A DNA stretch of 64,000 nt from Syngnathus acus (GCF_901709675.1 NC_051092.1:4904491-4968490); one strand, 5' to 3'; shown: positions 45,044-57,390, numbered from the stretch's first letter. Numbers and translations: made by a program. Notes: generated from the letters alone by a model not told the origin.

Positions 45044-46673
45044 TACAAAACGAAAGAACACATTCTATGCTTAACATTTGCATCACAATCGCTGGCCTTT
45101 CGTTGACATTTAATATAGCCGCGGAATTATAATCAGCCCAAATAACGAGATGAGAAATACCAAGTGTGTCAGTAAAAGGTTCCGACGAGTCGCAAAAAAA
45201 AAGCAACGCCGGACGGCTACTATCACTTACGCGTTGTCTAAATGTGACTAATGCACACTGTATGGGAACTGTGAGTGGCCCTAATATTAGGGACACTGGG
45301 CTCCATATATATAGAGCTCAAATGTGGTCTAATTGACATCATTTCTCACATGAATTAGTTGAAAATGCGGCTTTAATGAAATTCTCGATTACAATTCGGT
45401 TAGCGGGAATAATTACGTGTCATATCAGACCCTCTGAAAAAAACAATAATGTTGAAATATTATGGGCTACTATCTGCAATTGAATTATGCAAAGACACGA
45501 CTGTGCCTTTGGTTGACATAAAATAAAATTAATGTAATTTCCAATTGTATCGTGGATTTTTTTAAGCTGTGCATTGCCTTCGATATTCTCAATCTTCCTT
45601 TGAGCAAATTCTGCTCCCTTATTGGCTAGTGGTAGCCGACCAATCACAGTGAGCCTGAGTGTCTCCACCGGTCTTATTAGTTCAACGCGGCAACTTTTAT
45701 GGATGGCGTCAACGCCGGCTGCGACAATTTGATTTGGCGGAAGAGCATTTCATGAGCGCAAACAAAACGTTGTGTTGCCATAGTAACAGAAATGGACAGG
45801 AACAGCCTGTGTGATGGCGGCCATGCTTATGCATGATACGACTTCCTTTGGCCTACCAGAGCCAAAAAGAGACTACTACTTAAAAAACAAAAATAAAATA
45901 ATTGACACAATCGTTTTATAGTGTTAGCCTGATTTGACGATTGCAAATCGTGACTTTCAGCTGCATCATGACAGCATTTGGGGGGCACATTGGCAGGCTG
46001 CTCAGGACAATATGGCTAACGTGACAATAAATGGACAATAATGCTAAAAAGAACAGCCTGACGAACACGCCATCCTGATCACCAGCTGGCTTCAGCTGTC
46101 CTATTTGGGTGATAACGTCCGAGTCGTCCATTACGGAGAAAAATGATGGCTCCCGCTTTGCAATCGCGCCAGTCAAACTCGAAGAGGCGGAGTTGGTTAG
46201 GGGAGGGGGGGTGGGGGCAAAAACTCTCAGATGAGCACCGGTATCCGAAAGTAAATGGAGACAGATGGAGGGACAGGCGTGTTTAGACAAGCCGTTCTCT
46301 TATCGCCTTCGGAAAGACGAGGCGTTCGCTTGTCATCGCCGTGTACAAATTAGTGCTCGCTAACCCCAAAGGAGATGGCAGTCAGAGAGTCAGCCGCATG
46401 TCGATGTGACGCGCCGTGTCGCTTTCATCGCAAACGGATCAACGAGACAAATATCTACCCCCTCAGCGGTGTGGTTTTAAAAATGAGAATTTTTCCCGAA
46501 ATCAAGCCTCACTTGACAGGGAATTCATTCTGAACGGCTTGTTGGCACCAATGAGGCTTTTCATTTGACGGGCCTTGGCACCGCCGCTCACCACAGGGAC
46601 GAGCTTGATTAGCGTTAGGGCGATGGAGTCGAGCGGTGGCGGAGTCGTTAGACGAGCGCGGATTGCCGCGCTT
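45044..46673. other. Unique sequence, no gene recognised
   Basis: Contains gggaggggggggtgggggc near 46200-46219 and otherwise unique sequence. Open frames on the minus strand at 45916-46290 and 46502-46772 match no known protein. Confidence 0.55.
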
Positions 46674-46996
46674 GCAGCTAGCGCAGCATTCTGCGGGCAA
46701 ATAATGTTGGCATGGAAAAACGATGGCGCATTTGGGCAAAACAAAGGCAAAATATAAAAATGTAAAAGGCATTTAAAAACAGATCAATTTCTTTTAGTTA
46801 CAAACATCAGCTAGCAGCCGACTAGGCTACTAATTATCGCAGCTAGCGTAGCATTCTGCGGGCAAATAATGTTGGCATGGAAAATCGATGGCGCGTTAAG
46901 GCAAAACAAAGGCAAAATATAAAAATGTAAAAGGCATTTAAAACAGAAAAAAATTATTTTAGCTACAAACATCGGCTAGCGGCCCACTAATTATCA
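46674..46996 (+). repeat. Two-copy tandem duplication, period 165 bp
   Basis: Copy 1 (46674-46838) and copy 2 (46839-46996) share GCAGCTAGCG-AGCATTCTGC and gggcaaataatgttggcatgg, then gcaaaacaaaggcaaaatataaaaatg, down to TAATTATC at the end. They differ by scattered substitutions and small indels, so the event is moderately old. No gene is contained. Confidence 0.93.
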
Positions 46997-47451
46997 CTAA
47001 CTCCGCTCCCTTCCAAAAAAATATCGGTCAAAACAAAGCTATTTTGTAGCTACCAGTTTTTATCTATTGTAGGTTTGGTCTGGAACGTCATCTCTACAAT
47101 TCACGAGGGATTACTGACGAGAATTCATGAGGTGATAACATTTTGAAAGGCAAAACAGTATTTATAGGCCAAAATCTATTATGTCATTTATTGCATATAA
47201 TAAAGCATCTTAAGAGCATTTTGATGGCAAATTATGGTGCCTTGATTGTCATTATTTCCTACGAGTGACAACAAAATGTTGTTTTAAAACATCACCTTTA
47301 CGGCAAATTATTACGATAGCCATTGCGACTTAATTTTGTTGAGAATTTAACGGTGGTTCATGTCCATTTCGGGTCTTCCGATTTGAATGCAAGCAAAAGA
47401 TCAACTCCCCCGCAGTGTTGCGATCTCGTCCGACAGGTGGGAGGGATTGAG
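46997..47451. other. Unique spacer, AT-rich
   Basis: No gene or repeat recognised apart from short A/T tracts. Confidence 0.5.
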
Positions 47452-47578
47452 CTGGATTATCTGGCCTGGGAACGCCAGGAAGTTGACTCCCGTACGCCGG
47501 GTGTAGCTGGGAACACCTGGGTTACGCAACTCCGTCTGCCGCAACCTCGGCCCAATTCCATGAGAAAACGGATGAAGG
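47452..47578 (+). mobile_element. RTE/Rex3-type LINE 3' end relic
   Basis: GGATTATCTGGCCTGGGAACG, then GTGTAGCTGGGAACACCTGGG, GTCTGCCGCAACCTCGGCCC and aaaacggatgaaggga parallel, from memory, the very common fish LINE 3' end that reads GGCCTGGGAACGCC ... CTGGG ... CTGCTGCC-CGCGACCC ... GGATAAGCGG ... GATGGATGG. The (GATG)n tail has decayed. The 106-codon frame crossing it is a by-product. Confidence 0.6.
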
Positions 47579-48320
47579 GATTATGGGCCCAGCTCAAAGA
47601 GGCAACTCAAGCAACGAAATGGTATGAAAATAGGAAAAAATAATAGCAATGTGGTGAACGTCAAGGTCAATGTGGGGGGGAGGGATATTGCGAGAACTGA
47701 TGTTTTTTTTTTTTATCCTCCAGAAGAATGTCCAGTTCGTCATCTGCTAGAAACTGATTAAAATGCAAATTCCACAGAAAGGTTTTTTTCTGAGTGGAAC
47801 CTAGAACAACGAGTTCTATTGTGAAATATACCTTTTCCATATTTGCATAATAATGAATTCAGCACAGCCGCATAGTATGTTTTAAAAAAAAAATGGCCAA
47901 CAGGCTGGCAAAAGAAAAATGTAAGATACGAACATATTTGAATTTCCTCGGTTTTGAGAATGCGCATCGAGCAGCTTGGGGCACAAATGTAGCATATTGG
48001 GAGGCCAACCAATTTAGATTTTGCGTTCGATGAAAAGCATATAAGTGATGAGATCTCAGTCAAGTTGAGATCAGATTGAACTTTTAAAGGCCGCAGATTG
48101 CATCTGCAGACAGGTTCAAGCGCCACTTATCTTCTCGCCGTCAAATACCAAACTACCTTCACAGACAGGCACATGAAACTCAAACGCTCGATACTTAACT
48201 GCTCAATTATAAGCAAAGCTCGCGGGTAGAAAAAGCTGATAGTTATTCGATTTATTAGGCGTCTAATGATCGTCATACTGAGGGGGGTCACCTCGACTTT
48301 CCACTGAAAAAGGTAAAAAA
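47579..48320. other. Unique sequence, no gene recognised
   Basis: A T run lies near 47703-47714. A minus-strand frame of 122 codons at 47758-48126 matches no family I know and crosses A- and T-rich runs. Confidence 0.5.
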
Positions 48321-48371
48321 ATGACGGTTATAGACGTCAAATATTAATTGGGTTAGCAGTGAATGAGTTCA
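48321..48371 (-). mobile_element. Half-copy of the TTAACTCATTCACTGCC MITE family
   Basis: Read on the minus strand: AACTCATTCACTGC, a 16-base spacer, then TGACGTCTATAACCGTCA. The hairpin element at 4337 has the same two motifs in the same order with a 22-base spacer, and its second motif differs at one of 18 positions. The opposite terminus is missing. Confidence 0.6.
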
Positions 48372-49689
48372 TGAGTTCAAAGCAAACACGGTCAAGCAGC
48401 TTTTAGCTGTTGTGCCGTAAAAAAGTCAGGCCCAAGTGGAAATGAAAGTGGAAATTAGTTCCACATTGTTTTATTATTTCACGACGGCCATTCGTGCGCA
48501 CGCACACACAGACCCCCCCCCCCCCACACACACGCAGGCAAAAAGGCTTTTGATTTGAAAGGTCTCCGTTTATTTTTGTCAAAGACGCCCACAATCTAGC
48601 GGGATCAGAAATGAGTGAATAATCCTTCTGCTCCCCCGGCGCACATTTGTTTGTTTGTGCCGAGGCTTTGCTTGGAAAAAACTCAAGAAATAAACCAAAA
48701 AAATCACAGCTACCCCCTTTTGCTTCGCTCTCTCGCAAACGTTTGATTTAGGACGATTAAATCTAGCGCTTGGCAACAAAATCAATGCATTTAATGATAT
48801 TGTTAATGGGCTTAAGGTTTGATACTGACACCAATGAAACAAATCATGTAATAACTAGCAATTGCCATTTCCATCAAATTGCTCCTCTCCGAGTCTTTAT
48901 TTTTATGTCCACCATATTTCCACAACTCGTGGGCCTGATTTTAATCGATGCTGTGTATTAAATACTGAATTACCCTAATGCATCATCCACCAAATAAATA
49001 AATGCCTTTATCCAAATACACAGCTCTCAGTAATCTTTAACAGGTTTTGCCTATTGTCCTATTGTCTTCAGTAATTGACATTTTTATTCAATTGAAAAAT
49101 GTAATTTTCAACCAAGGTGATGAATGAAACTTGTCACAACCAGAGACGGAGTTAAAACCTTTCAAAACAGCTCAGGCTTTTAAGTCTATTGTGACTCGGA
49201 TGGATTTTCCTGAGTGAAAAGCAGCATGGGGGGGGGGTTAAAAAAAAAAAAGAAAGCGCATGCAGTATTCATCAAGTGAAATGTACCTTTGAGCAGCAGG
49301 AAGGAAGTGCTGGGTCGACGGCGTGGCGAAGAGCAGCGGTTAGTGACCCGAATGGCATGTTTGGAGTCTGGCGGGTCGAGTCGGGCTTCAGAGTGTATTA
49401 AGAGTCGGCCGACTGCCCGCGGGAGGACTTGGCGACCCGACACACTTCCTCAACCATAAAGTGTGCCGTCAGCACCTGGCCTGCTGGAAATAATGTAAAG
49501 TGAATTTTGGGACAAAATAATGCAAGTGGTTAGTCTAAACTCATTCGAGTGTTTATGACATGTGCTGCTGATTTGGTTAGCTCAAGTCTAGGGCAAAGTC
49601 TAACTGGGCGCGCCGGTATGGTTGGAAAGGGGCGTTTGCGCCATTGCGGGTGTGAACACAGTCAAATTATTTCCCAGCCAATGGAAGCA
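48372..49689. other. Unique sequence with CA/C tract, no gene
   Basis: 48494-48534 is a CA tract enclosing 13 consecutive C (48513-48525). A G run plus A run lies near 49228-49250. No coding region recognised. Confidence 0.55.
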
Positions 49690-50079
49690 GCTTCCCTCAT
49701 TCCCTTTTTAATTCAGCCCAGAGACAGAAATAGAATTCAAGAAGCTCAGTGGAATCTAGGTTTTGATTTCTTCCACACAGGAGAATGCATCCTTTTTGCT
49801 TAGCGGGAAATAGATCTGACTGTCATCCGCATAGCAGTGAAAGGAAAAACCCAGCGGCAGCAAATGCAACAAAAACAGCAGGGGTCTTAAAATTGAACCC
49901 TGTGGAGTGCCATACAGCAGTGGGTTAACCAAGACTGACACCAAAAGTCCTGCCAGCCCAATCGGATCCAAATCACTCTGGAGCGCTACCGCTAATGCCC
50001 ACCTGGTGCTGGAAACAAGCCAACAGAATTTTGCAGGGTCCACCAGCATCTTCAGTGCCATTAGCCAGGATCCATTCAC
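49690..50079 (-). mobile_element. L2-type LINE reverse transcriptase fragment
   Basis: On the minus strand 49911-49759 encodes GTPQGSILRPLLFLLHLLPL followed by GFSFHCYADDSQIYFPL, the two core RT blocks; the catalytic YADD is at 49833-49822. After a stop at 49756-49758 the frame continues IPLSFLN, matching the usual WMSLNFLN segment. About eight residues that normally separate LPLG from the SFHCYADD block are missing. Upstream residues are not recognisably RT. A dead 5'-truncated non-LTR element. Confidence 0.88.
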
Positions 50080-52730
50080 AGTATCTTAAAACCTGATTTG
50101 GAGCAACTACTCCAATATTCTGAACAATCTCTATGAATGCTATTTCTGTCCAAGAGACAAACGTCTACTCCGCCATAGGCTAAATGGCAACGCAATGCCA
50201 TATTTAGCCGTCTGACTCAGCAGCAGCGTGCTATGCCACCTTTGGAAGTTGCAAAATGTCCCGCTGGGCAACATCTGCCAGCTATGCAAGGCATTGACTC
50301 GAGTGCGGCAAAGTGAAGGACGGAGATGAGAGAGTACACGGGAACGACAATGAGATGGTCAAAACACGGCGGCCGTATGCGACATCATGCTTCTGTTTAA
50401 AAATTGCGTTCCTAAAATTGCTAAACGCCCTCAAATGGGGACTTTCATATTTAATTTTGGAAGGCTTGATGGCTTTCTTGGTCTTCGGGTTTGTGGCTCC
50501 GCCCAGAAAGCAAAGTTTAACAAGCGGTCACCTCGCATGACCCCGTGTCGCCACGCACTTTGATTCAGGACGGGGGGCTGTGGTGTCTAATTGAACGGCG
50601 TTCCTCGCTAATCTAGCACGCGCTTGTTTTCCTTCCAGCCTCCATAATTAATTGGCCTTGATGAGCATGGAGATGCTGGTAATTGGGCGATTAGGGATCC
50701 CTTAGACTTCATGTTTTAACATGGGGATGAAACGCAGCATTTTAATGCATTTTATTGGAATGCTGAGTGTGTGTCAAGTCCTTTGCGTTGAGAAAATATT
50801 TTGATTTGCTCTGACATTTCAGTATTATTTTTCCGACGTTAAAAAAAAAAAAAAAGAAATTAGGGTCATTTTCGTGATCTGTTTTTAATTATTTCTGGTC
50901 AAGCCTTGTCAGTCATTTCTGCGAGAATTAGAAGGCGTCAACAATGTAAATGTCTGAATGTTTAACGTTTTTTCTTCTTGGTCTTCAAGTGAGTGGTTCA
51001 TTTCGACACATGGTACTGAAAACGCTACTTTTTAACATTTGGCAACATTTTTCGACAGTCGGTCTGTGATTGGTCAAGCAGATTTGTCATGGTAACATTG
51101 AAGGTGACTGGAAGTCACAAGAGCACACAAGCTAATATTAGCTTAGCCTGTCAAGCTCCTTTTGTCTTTGTCCAATTAGTCACATAGTTACAAACACAAT
51201 CTAATTAGGAGAGCTGGATTCAATTTGCCTGTCCAAAGTTCAACAGCAGAGGAGGACTAAAGCGGTCAACAGGGGGAGGTGGTGGTGGGGGCGACGTGTG
51301 AGGTAACCAGAAGCTGCACAGCCAGCACACACCAATTAATGAATCTGTCCACAGGGGCCTGCAGAGGACGACGGACAGATGGCGCAAGTCGCAGTGCGTC
51401 ACGTGGTGATGGCGCAGCCTCCGTGCGCGGAGGTTCCGACCCGCTGCCAGCGGGTCCCCGTTGAGATTTAGCACGCCGAGATGAGCGATTAATCAGTGTG
51501 AGCCGGACTACGCGAGTAAGCAATTCACTTGCCGGCGAGCGCTGCAAAAACCCGCTGACGAAGCAAATGTGCGGCCATGACATCATTTATCTTGCCGCTC
51601 ATTTGAGTCGCTGCCTACAAACGTCTTAATAGACACTTTGCAGAGGACGGCGCCTCCGTAGGCTGGAGCAACCCACTGAGGAAAAACAAACAACCGTTCG
51701 ACCATTTTCTATACTCGTGAGGGTCAAAGGTGAGCTGGAGCCAGAAGTTGGGCTACGCTACGCCTTAAACTCTTTGTCAACCAATCACAGAGCACATATT
51801 GATAAACAGTATTCCATGAATTTATTTCATTGATTATAGTTTATATTATATTATTTATTTGCAGAATTTATTTAATAATTTCTAAGGATACGGCGCATGT
51901 AAAAAATTATTTCAAAATGGTGATTTTGACTTACGACGTTCTCTGTTCAGAATGAGATTGTTTAAAAAACGTGCCTGGCCGAGCTTATCTGGGATCCTAG
52001 CTGTTCCCAATCATGGCAAGAATATTCCAAAACATATATTTATTCTATCCGTTCTATTCGCCAGAACGACAAATAAGTAAAGCAGAAATAAGACTTCAAG
52101 GCCAGAAATCGAGGAATAAAAACTTTTTTTTTTTAAATAATCCGTCTATTGGTTTCCATAGCACCAAGGAGCATATTGTGCTCAAGAGCCTTTAACTTAC
52201 TTTTTTAGCCTCCATAGGTGTGATGGTTCAGAGGCAAAATCCCCGTTGGACTACAGCCTTGACCGGGTTAACGAGCTGAAGAAAAAAAAAAAAATCCACC
52301 TTCGCATCTGCTGGAGCAAGTATCATCATCATGGTGTTATGTTTTGTTATGATATGTGTAAGGAGACTAAAGCCTGGCTGCCAAAAGCGTTCCTATTATG
52401 ACACATTATATACATTTATGGGCTCCACTTCAGGACGGCGTCGTGCAACATAAAAGGCAAAGTAGGGCCATAAAGGCTTAATTGTCAATTTCATGGAGGC
52501 CATTAGCGGACCGGGGTCATGCAACATATAATAAAGAGGAATCATAAAGAATGAACTATTGCCGACATTGATTAAGGATCCCACGTGGAACAGATTTTAA
52601 ATTATAGTTAAAAAAAAATACTGATTTGTCCAAACTGTGAGTTTATTTTGTAATAGGGTCAAGTAAACTGCAATAAATTGTAAAAATAGGAAAATGTATT
52701 CCTTCAAATAAAAAAATAAGAATAAAAATG
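50080..52730. other. Unique sequence, possible conserved block, no gene
   Basis: 50620-50775 is non-repetitive and dense in homeodomain-type sites (CATAATTAATTGGCC, GGTAATTGGGCGATTAGGG), a good conserved-element candidate (inference). 51230-51660 is GC-rich and open on both strands without homology. Runs of A or T lie near 50842-50855, 52124-52133 and 52281-52293. Confidence 0.5.
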
Positions 52731-52890
52731 TAAAATACTGTAGTCACGTTCATAATATTTAGCAAACAATTAATTGATATAAATCTAAATCTTCTTAAAA
52801 TAAAACAAAGTAAAATACTGTAGTCACATTCATAATATTTAGCAAACAATTAATTGATATAAATTTACCTATTTTTCCTTAAATACAAAA
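52731..52890 (+). repeat. Two-copy tandem duplication, period 80 bp
   Basis: TAAAATACTGTAGTCACGTT (52731) recurs as TAAAATACTGTAGTCACATT (52811), and both continue cataatatttagcaaacaa and ttaattgatataaat. One mismatch in the first 54 bases indicates a recent duplication; the 3' parts differ more. Confidence 0.93.
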
Positions 52891-55146
52891 TGCATAAATA
52901 GCATTTAAAGCGCAAAGCAAAACTACCAAGCCTTATTCATTACTATTATTATTTTTTTAAACTCTATAGGTGGCGTCCTCAAAGTAGAGGGACAAGGATG
53001 GGCCATGTGAAGGTCACCGTGTGGCCTCCTAATAGGTAAAGTACTCCCCAGGGTCCTGCTGGATAAGTGCCCTGTTCTAGAAGAGCGAGTTCCTACAATG
53101 AAGCAATTTAGAATTACGCTGGTGGCTCAGTGCGGGAAGAAAAGCATGGAGGAAGCCATTTTGACCCAAAAAGTAATTTCGAGCTTTCTTGCTGCGTCGG
53201 TGCTGGGACTTATTTGACCTTATTGTACTCTGAAGTATTTTCTATCCGATGATTAAAATCAACACGACCAAAACCACAACGGAAAAGCAATCAACCACCT
53301 CTGGAGTATCAAAAGCAAAATAAACGGTGAAGGATGTTGATTTTGAACTAAATCAACCACACGCAAAAAAAAGAAGAGTATTTCTAAAGATTTTTGTAAC
53401 CCAAGTGTCACTTTATTTCCAAACATTTAGCATCACCATTTAGCATGTGAGGTGTCGGAATGGAAATTTCCATCTACCTTCAACCCTGCCAAAAAATATT
53501 TACAAGTTCACTTGTATTCCGCCTTCAGCATTTGCTATATTTGTTAAGGTAAAAAAAACAAAAAATGGGCCTCTGGCTCAGGGAACCACAACAAACATAA
53601 ATAAGGCGATAAATAATCAACCTTGAGCTCGCTTTAAAGCCACGGATATAAAAAAATGAGGCGTGGACCTCCACAAAAACTGCGGTGACCATGTGATCGA
53701 TATTTACCTTGCCAATTGAACTGAAACAAAATACGGGCAACGTATACGAGCGTGCCGATGTTCCGCCAAGACTCGGATTTAGGAATGTGAGCAAAGCGGC
53801 GTATTGTCTCAACCTTGCGATGCCGTCTTGAATAATAACTCCCAATTTGAAGAGCGGCTCATGTAATGCAGATTCGGCATTGAGAACAAACCCCGTTGAT
53901 GAACGTATGAGAACAAATGGCTTCGATGAGCTGCAGAGAAGTCGAGATTGGGGGGGTTGAGCTTTTTGCACGGCATGACGGCTGGTCACGGCTATAATCA
54001 AAATGGCTTTGTGCTGCCCCAGGTACGCTTTGTGTTAGCATGGCGGACGCCATCATGAAGTGAGCTGCCCGTAATTGCATGTTAGCAGCCTCCACTTGAA
54101 AAATTTGAAAAATATAGCCACGAAAAATAAAAGGCATTTTTGTAGATTTCCAAGACTACCTGGGTTCCCAAACTTTTTTTTTTTTAACTAATTAATGGCT
54201 TTTCAATGAGGACACATCTGACAAAGAAGTTTGACTATTTCAAGGCAACATTTTCGGCAACAGAAATGGCACAAAATCTTTTTTTTTGTGGTATTGCTTG
54301 ACTCTACCAAAACACACCTAATCCTTCTTTCCTTGTGACACGAAAGCCACCTGGAGATCCATTCAGACACAGCGTAGGCGTTCCAAACATAAATTCCAGG
54401 CGCGGTAATGCGAGTGAGCCACAATTATTCCGTCCTTGAAGAGAGAGTGTTTCTTACCCCCGCAAAGAGAATAAGAATTGCTGAATTCCCATCAGGTGGC
54501 CGAGTCTTTGGCCACAAAATGGATTATCTGTCAAGAGCAGGGTCTGTTGGCCGGCTGGATGCTGCACGGGCGATAACGTTTGTCTTTGTCTCGCAGGAAC
54601 ACCTTGCTAGCGAGCCGCGAGTGCTTCGAAAACCGACGGCGGGAAAATTCCATATTTAAGGCCGTCATTAGCCGCCGCCGCCGCCGCATCTTGGCCCGCC
54701 CGGCATTCCCACGGCGGGTTGAGTTTGGATACAGCATGACAGATGAACGGGAAAGCTGCTTAGGGAAGGCAGGGAGAAGGATCTCCAAGCCGCCGTGCCC
54801 ATTTCTGGACGGGCGGAGGAGATTCCAGCGACTGTTTGGCATCAGCGCAGCCCGCTTTGGTGCGGCGGGAGCGCCGCGCCGAGCCAGGTGGTCGTCGCTT
54901 GGCAGAGCCGATAGAGTCGAAGCCTCTTTGGACGAGGCTGACAAAAAGGTCTTGATGAGAGGAAATGTTATGTCTCTACTGGAATTTTGAGCAGAAGGTA
55001 ATCATCAAAACAACTTGGGCCACTGGGAACGCAGAATCAAATCAAATATTTGGGAAAAAACATTTTGCCTACATGTTACAGACCAAAATAGTAATTGAAT
55101 CATAATTTTTAGTGTCGAAAACAAATAAATGTTGATGGAAATTGTT
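52891..55146. other. Unique sequence with a GC-rich open block
   Basis: 54400-54990 is GC- and CpG-rich, with (CCG)5 near 54672-54686. An acceptor-like tttgtctttgtctcgcag ends at 54596, after which one frame stays open to 54990; a donor-like AAG/GTAATC lies just beyond the stop. No homology is recognised, and the opposite strand is open too. A T run lies near 54174-54185. Confidence 0.45.
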
Positions 55147-55230
55147 TTTTAATCCGATTAATCGATTAATCAACAAAATAATTGAAAAATTAATTCGTCA
55201 TTCAAATAATCGTTGGTCGCAACTCTACTG
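55147..55230 (-). mobile_element. Terminal relic of a CGATTAATC-type MITE
   Basis: Read on the minus strand it begins CAGTAGAGTTGCGACCAACG and continues attatttgaatgac...gattaatcgattaatcgg. This resembles the common fish repeat whose end reads GGCTGCAACTAACGATTATT. Only one end is visible; no target duplication. I recall this group as hAT-related. Confidence 0.5.
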
Positions 55231-57157
55231 ACGCGAGAATATATTTTTGGATGAATTTTCACTTTTATTCCCTAAATTTGAAAACGTGTACCCTTTACTT
55301 TCTTTGTTGACAAAACAGGCTTTATAACCGCCACTTACCGGTTTCATTTTTCGTAAAATGAACTTCATTTGTGATTTTTTTTAAAATCATTAAACTCTAA
55401 AAGATGTTTTTTTTTGTCTCTTTACAGTGGCTTTAAGTTTCCGGCCATTAATCAATATGTACAGGTGAAGAGATTTAGCAAGACAGCTAATTTTCAAAAC
55501 CTGTTTCAAACCTCTCCATATTTTATCCCTTCAAATTAAAATCAATCCCTTAGGATTTGGATGAGACTGGTGGAAAGTGACAAGAACACAAAGCCACTTG
55601 ACTGACATCTTATGTTGAATATTTGTGGACAAGTCTGTGAAGAAACCATTTCCATGGTGACGGGAAATCAGATTTAAACAAATCGCCATCAGTAATTCAT
55701 CTCGCTTAGCGTTTTCTCAATATTTAATGGATAATCTGGCGCTGCCAGACCAGCGTGCACCTCAATAAAAACGCTTCCCGACCAGCAGGAGAGAAAGATA
55801 ATAACCAGGAAAGAGTGTCCGTCGGCCTTTATTTTGCCCGCGCTAGTCCTTCGCATTAGCACAAAAAAGCTGGACCACTCGTTCGAGAGCCGCCGAGATT
55901 TATGTCACGCGGAGCTGCAACACTTACTTTGCTGGCCCGCTGAGACAAAAACATCTTAATTTAATACAGCCGGGAAGAGCTCCTCCGAGCTTGGACCGAA
56001 TGTACGGCTTGTAAAAAAAACTTTCCAGCCTCTGCTTTATAATACACAGGTGTGATACTTGAGATACAACTGATTATTTTAGTGAAGATGCTCACAACTC
56101 AAATTTTTGCTTCACTTCAATGGATTGTGCTCCTTCTTAAAAATAAAATATTTAATTATAAAAAAAATATAATAATAAAAATATTTGTTCTTTGCAGAGG
56201 ATTAAGAATATATGTCTGACTATTATATTATATTTATTTATTATATTATATTTTATGTTATAATATATTATATTCCCTGTCTACATGTGTTGCTTCACTC
56301 TGTGTTCACGTCAGCTTCCGATAATGCAACAAATAAATTAAGCATAAAGTCAAAGATATGCGGTTACAGATATGATAAGGTGAGAACTGAGAACGAAAAA
56401 AAAGCGGTCATGGTGTTAAACAGCGTTGATTATCGTAATTTGTAAAACATCATTTTACTCTTCAAAGTTGTTTACTTTGTTTTTTTCCACAACCATTAAA
56501 ATCTCATTTGAAGGTTCAATGACAGGGTGGACACTAATGGTTTGACTTGAGCCAACACGGATGGTTGGCGTCAAACGTATAGTGCCCGTAATAAACGGTT
56601 ATCACGCGCTAACGCCACCATCAAGTGCCATTAGTTAGCCCAGCATCAAGTTAAAGTGCGTGTGTAATGGGAGCGACAATTCGGGAACAGCCAAGAAGCT
56701 AACTTCAATGCTAACTCCGGGAAATGTTTTTAAGGCCGCAATCTGTCAAGTGTGTGTCAGCGGACCCGGCGAGCGGTCCCAACAGGACGGGCAGGGGGTT
56801 TGACTTCCTCTATTTACTCATCAGAGCCGACACGTCAATGACGAGAAGTCGCCACGCGGGCTACGGAGCGTGCTTCGGCAATCAATCAGCCGGGACCTTT
56901 AGCAAAGAAATCACGAAAATGCGATGTTACAATCAGTAAATGTGACGTTGTCTGACACGGCGGGACTAAAAAAAATAAATAAAGTGGTGCCAAGTCGATG
57001 CCGTACCTCGGGCCACGTGCAACGGTCGACTTGCTACACAATTGACGCTCGCTCAATGTGCGTTCGTGGCTGCATAAATGAATTTTGTAATTATGCGGTG
57101 AAATATCAATATCATAATATAGCGCTATCGCTCACAGTTCTCTATCGATACCTTGAA
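55231..57157. other. Mixed unique sequence with one exon-like segment
   Basis: 55680-55790 is non-repetitive with CAGTAATTCATC and TATTTAATGGATAATC motifs. 56140-56280 is AT-rich. The exon-like segment 56315-56379 is listed separately. No gene is called. Confidence 0.5.
56315..56379 (+). other. Candidate 65-nt exon (unproven)
   Basis: Preceded by a pyrimidine-rich acceptor (gcttcactctgtgttcacgtcag) and followed by a good donor (ATAAG then GTGAGA). Only one frame is open after two leading bases. It encodes 21 residues beginning SDNATNKLSIKSK and ending CGYRYDK, with one N-glycosylation-type NAT motif. The frame remains open upstream and downstream, so it is not bounded by stops. No homologue recognised. 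Confidence 0.18.
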
Positions 57158-57390
57158 GCTGGAATAATAGCAAACAAAGAAAGCAACTGTAATTTTCATT
57201 AATTAATGCCATCGCGGTCAAGGAGCTAACTTTTTTATGATAATAATAACAATAAATAAATAAAGCTGGAAAATTAGCAAACAAAGAAAGCAACTGTAAT
57301 TTCAATTATTAATATCATCCCGGTCAAGTAGCTAACTTTTCTTACAATAAAAATGAAAATATAGATAAATAAATGAATAAATAAATAAAC
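57158..57390 (+). repeat. Two-copy tandem duplication, period 107 bp
   Basis: GCTGGAATAATAGCAAACAA (57158) recurs as GCTGGAAAATTAGCAAACAA (57265). Both continue agaaagcaactgtaattt, an ATTAAT-rich part, CGGTCAAG-AGCTAACTTTT and an (AAAT)n end. The segment TGCCATCGCGGTCAAGGAG faintly resembles the MITE terminus at 4411, so a repeat may have seeded it. Confidence 0.9.

Noticed and set aside
44788-45063. Proline-rich minus-strand frames
   Set aside because: Produced by the G27 homopolymer and GT tract.
47323-47643. 106-codon plus-strand frame
   Set aside because: Overlaps the RTE-type LINE 3' end, which is non-coding; it also starts without ATG.
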